This document shows positions 59,412 to 64,000 of a stretch of 64,000 nt of DNA, piece after piece. Location of the stretch: positions 62,001 to 126,000 of the forward strand of contig NZ_JAUHHD010000006.1 in assembly GCF_030410515.1 (NCBI RefSeq), given 5' to 3'. Positions within the stretch are counted from its first letter, which is position 1. Each line of letters starts with the position of its first letter. The notes under the pieces were generated by a model. That model did no database searches, was not told the origin of the DNA, and worked only from the letters and a program-made list of their open reading frames with translations. A program made the position numbers and the translations under genes. This stretch comes from Arthrobacter sp. YD4. Lineage in GTDB: Bacteria > Actinomycetota > Actinomycetes > Actinomycetales > Micrococcaceae.

Positions 59412-60059
59412 TCATGTCGTGTGCGGGCGGCCGCTTCCGTTCCCGGCCACGCCGGGACACGCGACCCCCAGGGCCTGGGCGTCCGCCCAGGTGTCGACGT
59501 CGTCGGTGGACCCGGGCGGCACGGGAACCGTCCGCAGGTCCAGACTAGCAAGCAGGCCGAACAACGATCCGCCCTCCAGCGTGCCGCGCCGTGCCGCGTC
59601 CGCCACCGATCGTTGTAGCGCGGCCGTGTCATAAAGACCGGCCAACGGCTGGATCCGGCCGTCCGCGGAAACGGCGACACTGCCATCCGAGCCGGGCTGC
59701 GCCCGGGAACGGTCGACGAAGAGGGCGGGGACGGCTTCGGCGACCAGCGGCATGTCGCAGGCCAGAACCAGCGTCAGCGGCGCGGGGTTTCGGCCGGCCG
59801 CTCCCCCGCCGGCGAGGGCTTCGAGTCCGGCGGCCAGGGCTGCCGCGGGTCCGGCGAAGGGCGGGTCTTCACGACACAGGAGGACTCCGGCCGCGCGGGC
59901 GCCGGCTTCCGGGCCCACGACTGCAACGCCCTGCGCCCCGGCCGCAGCGAGCAGCGACCGCTCCAGCAGGGTATCCCCGCGGAAGCGGAGGGCGGCCTTG
60001 GGGGTTCCGCCCAGCCGGGAGGACCTACCCCCGGCGAGGATGACGGCGTCGAATTCCAC
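59412..60059 (-). CDS. mobA: molybdenum cofactor guanylyltransferase-like protein
   Basis: 215 residues: LAGGRSSRLGGTPKAALRF is the nucleotide-binding signature of MobA, and LVLACDMPLVAEAVP carries the metal-site Asp. It attaches GMP (or CMP in MocA) to the cofactor. The GTG at 60059 starts it. First of the mobA-DUF6457-moeA operon. Confidence 0.9.
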   Translation of the reverse strand: MEFDAVILAGGRSSRLGGTPKAALRFRGDTLLERSLLAAAGAQGVAVVGPEAGARAAGVLLCREDPPFAGPAAALAAGLEALAGGGAAGRNPAPLTLVLACDMPLVAEAVPALFVDRSRAQPGSDGSVAVSADGRIQPLAGLYDTAALQRSVADAARRGTLEGGSLFGLLASLDLRTVPVPPGSTDDVDTWADAQALGVACPGVAGNGSGRPHTT

Positions 60060-60095
60060 CCGCCCAGCCTAGCCGCCTGCGGGCGGCCGGCGGTG

Positions 60096-60596
60096 CTAGT
60101 GCGCGGATTCCGGCAGCAGGAACGGATCCCATGCGGGGGTGGGCTTCTCCAGTTCCTTGATCTGCCAGATGGTGCCCTTCGGTGGACCGGGGGTGAACCC
60201 GAGCTTCCAGCCCATCTCTGCCGGGGTGTGGTCGCCCTTGACGTTGTTGCAGCGCAGGCAGGCAGCCACCAGGTTCTCCCAGGAGTCGGCTCCGCCCCGG
60301 GACTTGGGCTGGACGTGGTCGATGGTGTGGGCCGGTTTGGCGCAGTACGCGCACCGGTGGCCGTCCCGGCGGAGCACTCCGCGACGGCTGACCGCGGTCA
60401 CGGTGTTGTAGCGCGGACGGATGTAGCGGTTGAGCAGGATGACGCTCGGCCGGCCGAGGATCTCCTGCGGCCCCACCACGGGGTCGTCCCCCTCGGCCAC
60501 GACGCTGGCCTTGCCCGTCAGCACGAGCACCAGTGCCCGGCGGAAGGTCACCACCGCCAGCGGTTCATATCCAGCATTCAGAACGAGTGTGCGCAT
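60096..60596 (-). CDS. HNH endonuclease
   Basis: 166 residues. The N-terminal MRTLVLNAGYEPLAVVTFRR and PRYNTVTAVSRRGVLRRDGH precede an HNH site with zinc Cys pairs CAYC and CLRC, the His-Asp-His region HTIDHVQPKSRGGADSWENL and NNVKGDHTP. This single-copy actinobacterial HNH family has no established role; it is not tied to a mobile element here. ATG at 60596 follows GAAGAGGG, better than 60602. Confidence 0.88.
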   Translation of the reverse strand: MRTLVLNAGYEPLAVVTFRRALVLVLTGKASVVAEGDDPVVGPQEILGRPSVILLNRYIRPRYNTVTAVSRRGVLRRDGHRCAYCAKPAHTIDHVQPKSRGGADSWENLVAACLRCNNVKGDHTPAEMGWKLGFTPGPPKGTIWQIKELEKPTPAWDPFLLPESAH

Positions 60597-60792
60597 CCGC
60601 ATCCCTCTTCACGGCCGCACCCGCCAGTGGCACGAGGGCCGGCTGCCCTCTGCATGGTCAGGCTAAGGATCGACACCACAAGAGTAAACACGGGTGGCCC
60701 GGATTACCGAATTTCGGGCTTTGGGCCATCCGTGGCGGATCCCGGGCCGGTCCGGCTCCGGGGCCTTCCGGCGAGAGCCCGAGGGCTTAATG

Positions 60793-60827
60793 GAAAAGGA
60801 CCCCCGCCGGTGACAGGGGTCCTTTTC
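60793..60827 (-). terminator. Rho-independent terminator of NlpC/P60 gene
   Basis: AAAAGGACCCC (60794-60804) and GGGGTCCTTTT (60816-60826) form a perfect stem ending in a T-run when read leftward, 25 bases past the stop. Confidence 0.9.
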
Positions 60828-60851
60828 GAAGCTTCGCGGGAAGCGGGGGTC

Positions 60852-61622
60852 TTAGCCGCCGACGCGGATGAAGACCGGGCCGGAACCGACGTTGACGCTG
60901 TAGAGGGCGGTGGTGCCGCCGTTCCAGCCGCCGTGGACGGCCATGCCGTTGCCGACGTAAACGGCGATGTGGGCCATGCCCATGCCGCCGTTCTGGTAGT
61001 ACGCGAGGTCACCCGGCTGCGCTTCGGCGGCGCTGACGGTGCGGCCCAGGGACAGGTAACCTGCCGGCCAGCCGTGGTAGTGGATGCCGACGGCGGCCAG
61101 GGCGTTGGTGGCCAGCATGGTGCAGTCCTGGGACACGCCGATCTGGGCGTAAGCGGCGGCGGCGATCGAGGCGCCCATGCCGCTGGTGGCGGCCGGAGCC
61201 TTGGTGGCGACAGACGCGTTGACCGCGGTGCCGGCAGCCGGGGTGGCAGCGGCGGTGTTGGCGTTGGTGTCAGCTTCCTGCACCTTGACGACGGGCTTCG
61301 GGGCCTCGACGACGGGGGCGGCCGCGGTGGTCACAGCAGGCTTCTCGTAGGAGATGGCGATGCTGGAGGCCGCCGAGATGGTGGCCGGAGCGGTGGACTG
61401 AACCTCGGTGGCGGAAGCAGAGGTGGATTCGCGCTGAACGTTGGTCTCGGCGGCGTTGGCCGCGATACCGCTGGTCAGGACCAGGCCCGAGGCAGCAGCG
61501 ATAACCGCAGCCTGGCGACCCATGCCACCGGCGTTGTCGCCGACGGCCTTGGCAATGACAGCCAGCGAGTTGGTCTTGGTGACCTCCGCGCGGTGGCGTG
61601 CAATGGTTGCACGAGTAGTCAT
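60852..61622 (-). CDS. secreted NlpC/P60-type peptidoglycan hydrolase
   Basis: 256 residues. A signal-type hydrophobic segment after a long basic N region (AAVIAAASGLVLTSGIAANA, about 38-57) and a Thr/Ala/Val-rich linker lead to the catalytic domain with Cys in SQDCTMLATNAL and His in MAHIAVYVGNGMAVHGG. It cleaves peptide stems in the cell wall. AGAGAG precedes the ATG. A c-di-AMP riboswitch and a 265-base spacer precede it, so expression is tied to osmotic and wall-stress signalling. Confidence 0.88.
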   Translation of the reverse strand: MTTRATIARHRAEVTKTNSLAVIAKAVGDNAGGMGRQAAVIAAASGLVLTSGIAANAAETNVQRESTSASATEVQSTAPATISAASSIAISYEKPAVTTAAAPVVEAPKPVVKVQEADTNANTAAATPAAGTAVNASVATKAPAATSGMGASIAAAAYAQIGVSQDCTMLATNALAAVGIHYHGWPAGYLSLGRTVSAAEAQPGDLAYYQNGGMGMAHIAVYVGNGMAVHGGWNGGTTALYSVNVGSGPVFIRVGG

Positions 61623-61887
61623 TTAGTTCTCTCTTTCGTGATCCTTTGTGTCCGCGCTCTTGAACAGGCGGGACTAAGGACGCTCCGGCATCTTGGGGGT
61701 ACGCCGGATCGCCCCGAAACGGGTTTCTTTAGCGAAGGGTGTACTGCGAAGACGCGCCAAAAGCAGGAACTGCATTGCGTGAACCATCCCGGGCGCCGGC
61801 AAGGGCAACGCGGTGCATGGTAATCAGCGGGCTCGACTGAGCCTCGCCGGCGCGAAAACGCGCAGCATTGTGGCGTGAAGACACGAA

Positions 61888-62066
61888 AGTAGCCTCTCCC
61901 AATGCCTACGAGGTGAGCTGTCGGATTCGGATGGGAGTCACCCGGCCGCTCCGCTTCCTGGGAAGCTTTGCGACTTAACCCCTAGGCCTTCTTGCGAAGA
62001 CCAAAATTGGTTCCCCCGCCCCTGCCAGACGATGTCATGCGAACGGACCTTGAGCGGTGGCAGAGT
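61888..62066 (-). ncRNA. ydaO/yuaA c-di-AMP riboswitch 1
   Basis: Read on the minus strand: 5' arm CTCTGCCA (62065-62058), its partner TGGCAGGGGCGGGGGAACC, GGGGTTAAGTCGCAAAGC, then CATCCGAATCCGACAGCTCA followed by CCTCGTAGGC and the closing TGGGAGAGG. These are the conserved blocks of the c-di-AMP aptamer. It precedes the NlpC/P60 gene by 265 bases; TCCGGC/GCCGGA (about 61684-61708) in that spacer could be the expression platform. Confidence 0.9.
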
Positions 62067-62111
62067 TAGGCAATCCACTCAAGAGCGCCAACTTCGGTGA
62101 AGTTGGCGTGC

Positions 62112-62139
62112 TTCATACGGTACAACAGTTCGGACTCAA
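62112..62139 (-). promoter_or_regulatory. promoter of riboswitch 1 / NlpC gene
   Basis: On the minus strand TTGAGT (62139-62134) and TATGAA (62117-62112), 16-base spacer, place the start near 62105, about 40 bases before the aptamer. Confidence 0.55.
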
Positions 62140-62194
62140 TGTCACATTCAGATCACGGCGTGTCACGGAAGTGTGAGCATTGCGAAGGGCTCTT

Positions 62195-63013
62195 CTAGAG
62201 CCAGCCCAGCGGATCAACGACGTCCCCATTGACCATCACCTCGAAGTGGAGGTGGCAGCCGGTGGAGGCACCGGTTGTTCCGCTCATCGCTATCACATCG
62301 CCACGGGAGACCTTCTGGCCGACGTGGACGCTGGATGACGACAAGTGGTTATACGTGGTCTCCAGGCCATTGCCATGGTCGACCACAATCCGGTTGCCGC
62401 CCCCGTAGGGGTGCCAGCCGGAGAAGGTTACGGTGCCGCTTGCTGCGGCATGGACGGCCGTCCCGCACTGGGCGGCGTAGTCCTGGCCGCGGTGGAATTC
62501 GCCCACCGCGCCGGTAATGGGGCTGATCCGGTAACCGAAGGGCGAAGCCGTGATCATGGTGTCTAGCGGGGCGCCGAGCGTCCCCGCGGATGCGGCGCGG
62601 GTGATGGAGCCGACGGATTGCGCGCTGAGCAGCTGCTTGAGCTTGCCGTCCGGGTCGCCCTTGGTGGTGACGGCGGTGCGGTTGAAGTCGATCTGGGCCG
62701 CGGCGGCCTTGACCTCGGGCTGGGCCGCCGCGGAGACAGATCCCGAGGTGGGGGCGTCGACGGCCAGAGCGGGGCCGGTAACGGGGACGGCCACGGTGAG
62801 CGCGATGCCAGCGGCGGCCAGGGTCATGCCGGCCTTCTGGCCCATGCCGGTGACGGCGGCGAAGTCTGCGACCTGGCGGAGCGGGCTGCGCCGGCTGCGG
62901 CGCTCGTCCCGGTGCGCGTCGCGGGGGCGCGGGGCGGTGACATCGACGGCGGGGCGCGGCTCCGGAGCGGGGCCGGCGGCGCGGCGGCGCCCGCGGACGG
63001 TCTGCGTGCTCAA
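62195..63013 (-). CDS. M23-family peptidoglycan endopeptidase
   Basis: 272 residues. A long Arg/Pro-rich N region, a hydrophobic export segment (AGMTLAAAGIALTVAVPVTG, about 62-81) and a linker lead to a LytM/M23 domain with zinc His in GEFHRGQDYA and HLHFEV at the end. It hydrolyses interpeptide bonds in the wall. The TTG at 63013 is the correct start because AGAGAGGA lies six bases upstream and the preceding sequence is riboswitch, not protein. A short hairpin GGCTCT/AGAGCC overlaps its stop. Confidence 0.88.
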   Translation of the reverse strand: MSTQTVRGRRRAAGPAPEPRPAVDVTAPRPRDAHRDERRSRRSPLRQVADFAAVTGMGQKAGMTLAAAGIALTVAVPVTGPALAVDAPTSGSVSAAAQPEVKAAAAQIDFNRTAVTTKGDPDGKLKQLLSAQSVGSITRAASAGTLGAPLDTMITASPFGYRISPITGAVGEFHRGQDYAAQCGTAVHAAASGTVTFSGWHPYGGGNRIVVDHGNGLETTYNHLSSSSVHVGQKVSRGDVIAMSGTTGASTGCHLHFEVMVNGDVVDPLGWL

Positions 63014-63021
63014 GTGGTTCC

Positions 63022-63241
63022 TCTCTGAAAAGCCTGCGAAGTTAGCTGTCGGATTCGGGTCAGAGAGTGCATAGACCCGGTCCGCCGATGCAAGCATCCA
63101 GGCAGAGAGGCACCCGGAAAAGGTGTCCTCAGAGAGTTCGCTTGCCGCTAGCGGACTTCACCCCAAGGCCGGAATTACCGGCCGGTAGTGGTTCCCCCGC
63201 CTCTGCCAGAAGGTGATTCGCACCCTGATCCGCTGGCAGAG
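63022..63241 (-). ncRNA. ydaO/yuaA c-di-AMP riboswitch 2
   Basis: Minus-strand blocks: CTCTGCCA (63241-63234) paired with TGGCAGAG, then GCGGGGGAACC, GGGGTGAAGTCC, and the 3' block CCCGAATCCGACAGCTAACT followed by TCGCAGGC. The closing stem pairs CTCTCTGA with TCAGAGAG, and the latter contains the ribosome-binding purines of the M23 gene. Ligand binding should therefore hide the start site: an OFF switch acting on translation. The peripheral helix is longer than in copy 1. Confidence 0.9.
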
Positions 63242-63377
63242 CTCGGCTTCGGATCAGGTAACGCTTTAGTCTCGGTACTAGTCGATAACTATAGGGGATT
63301 AAGACCCATAGTAATAATTTCGTTATCTCCTAGACCGGCTAGTAAACAGCACCCTTACGGTATGCTTCCGCGCCGCG
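63242..63377. other. A+T-rich promoter region
   Basis: No gene. About 100 bases (63260-63360) are much richer in A+T than the rest of the window. They must hold the promoter of riboswitch 2; candidate -10 sequences such as TATAGT on the minus strand exist, but I could not settle on one pair. Confidence 0.45.
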
Positions 63378-64000
63378 CTACCCGCGGGTAACGAAGACGT
63401 GCGCGGCGACCTCGGGCGGCAGCTCGAGCGCCCCCTCGATGTCGGGGACGCGGACGGAGATGTACTCCCCCACCCGCTCCAGCGAGACGGTGGCCCCGGG
63501 CCGGATACCACCCTCGTCCAGCTGCACCAGGAGTTCCGGTTCCACCTGGATGGGTTCGGCAAGCCGGCTCACGGTAATGCGGGAGCCCGCGGCATATCCC
63601 GCCATGGCGTCCAGGAGGTTGACGACGCCGTCGGCCGGCTCCGCCGTCGGCAGGCCGCCCAGTTCGGCGAGGCCCGGGATGGGGTTGCCGTACGGGGAGA
63701 CGGTGGGGTGGTCCAGCATCTCGAAGATGCGGCGCTCGACCCGTTCGCTCATCACGTGCTCCCAGCGGCAGGCTTCCTCGTGGACATAGGCCCAGTCCAG
63801 GCCGATCACGTCGGCCAGCAGCCGTTCGGCGAGGCGGTGCTTGCGCATCACCGCGGTGGCGCGCCGCCGCCCCACCTCGGTCAGTTCCAGGTGGCGGTCG
63901 CCGGAGACCACGACCAGCCCGTCGCGTTCCATCCGGCCGACGGTCTGGGAGACGGTGGGTCCGGAGTGGCGGAGTCGTTCGGCAATGCGGGCCCGGAGCG
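63378..64000 (-). CDS. ideR: DtxR/IdeR-type metal-dependent repressor, 5' end missing
   Basis: The frame is open to the right edge, so the first helices lie outside. Visible parts: HTH end (SGPTVSQTVGRMERDGLVVV), then the dimer/metal domain with KHRLAE (H79/E83 equivalents) and VHEEACRWEH, giving His98, Cys102, Glu105 and His106 equivalents in exact DtxR spacing. A C-terminal SH3-like domain follows. It should repress iron-uptake genes when Fe2+ is bound. DtxR versus IdeR naming is a matter of genus; an MntR function is less likely because the Cys is kept. Confidence 0.93.
   Translation of the reverse strand, partial: LRARIAERLRHSGPTVSQTVGRMERDGLVVVSGDRHLELTEVGRRRATAVMRKHRLAERLLADVIGLDWAYVHEEACRWEHVMSERVERRIFEMLDHPTVSPYGNPIPGLAELGGLPTAEPADGVVNLLDAMAGYAAGSRITVSRLAEPIQVEPELLVQLDEGGIRPGATVSLERVGEYISVRVPDIEGALELPPEVAAHVFVTRG

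Noticed and set aside
62188..62202. GGCTCT/AGAGCC hairpin overlapping the M23 stop codon as a terminator
   Set aside because: Only 6 base pairs and no T-run; too weak to list as a terminator.
1..64000. CRISPR arrays, rRNA genes, insertion sequences, integrases, prophage genes
   Set aside because: None seen on either strand. The only repeat families found are the palindromic elements near 2.9 kb and around the DUF559 gene.

Overview
This 64 kb window is G+C-rich chromosomal DNA of an actinobacterium, most likely Arthrobacter, Pseudarthrobacter or a close Micrococcaceae relative. The evidence is uniformly high G+C codon use, frequent GTG/TTG starts, two ydaO-type c-di-AMP leaders in front of cell-wall hydrolase genes, a DtxR/IdeR-type repressor, and a homoprotocatechuate dioxygenase whose active-site residues have the same numbers as the Brevibacterium fuscum / Arthrobacter enzymes. 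There are no rRNA genes, transposases, integrases or CRISPR arrays; one tRNA gene (Arg, anticodon CCT) is present. Function calls come from motif reading only, without database searches.

Layout. 1-2.4 kb: a McrBC-type restriction pair, cut by the window edge. 2.4-10 kb: a small membrane protein, a 62-base palindrome, a thioesterase, a heterodimeric ABC exporter, and a MarR-controlled DHA2 exporter. 10.2-16.6 kb: a likely arginine/guanidino-compound catabolic set (ThDP decarboxylase, ureohydrolase, XRE-cupin regulator, sodium symporter) interrupted by a DUF559-type nuclease gene bracketed by inverted repeats. 17.1-25.8 kb: a homoprotocatechuate (3,4-dihydroxyphenylacetate) meta-cleavage operon with an FAH-RraA fusion enzyme, a GntR repressor and a divergent FAD monooxygenase.

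25.9-33.5 kb: a ferritin-like/VIT1 iron transporter with an overlapping metalloprotease, a LOG-family protein, a peptidase-type glutamine amidotransferase, an MFS/MarR pair and an ArsR/AHSA1 pair. 33.6-40.8 kb: sucCD, a lipoprotein, PcrA helicase, an inositol-phosphatase-family enzyme and a membrane protein. 40.8-42.3 kb: a lower-G+C island with a TPR protein divergent from a tiny exported peptide, the best candidate here for an undescribed signalling system. 42.3-46.4 kb: a STAS plus GGDEF/EAL pair, a DUF998 membrane protein, tRNA-Arg and a DUF6314-NUDIX fusion.

46.5-53.6 kb: an ABC exporter with an ABC-F protein whose transcript seems to begin in a strong hairpin, then three tandem paralogous multi-pass membrane proteins with a tandem-HTH regulator and a structured intergenic region that may encode a small RNA. 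53.6-60.1 kb: a GH38 alpha-mannosidase and a molybdenum-cofactor group (FdhD, MoeA, DUF6457, MobA). 60.1-64 kb: an HNH nuclease, NlpC/P60 and M23 wall hydrolases each behind a c-di-AMP riboswitch, and a DtxR/IdeR repressor running off the right edge.

The window is a mosaic of housekeeping genes and accessory catabolic or export modules. Most accessory modules carry their own regulator and recognisable operator-like palindromes.
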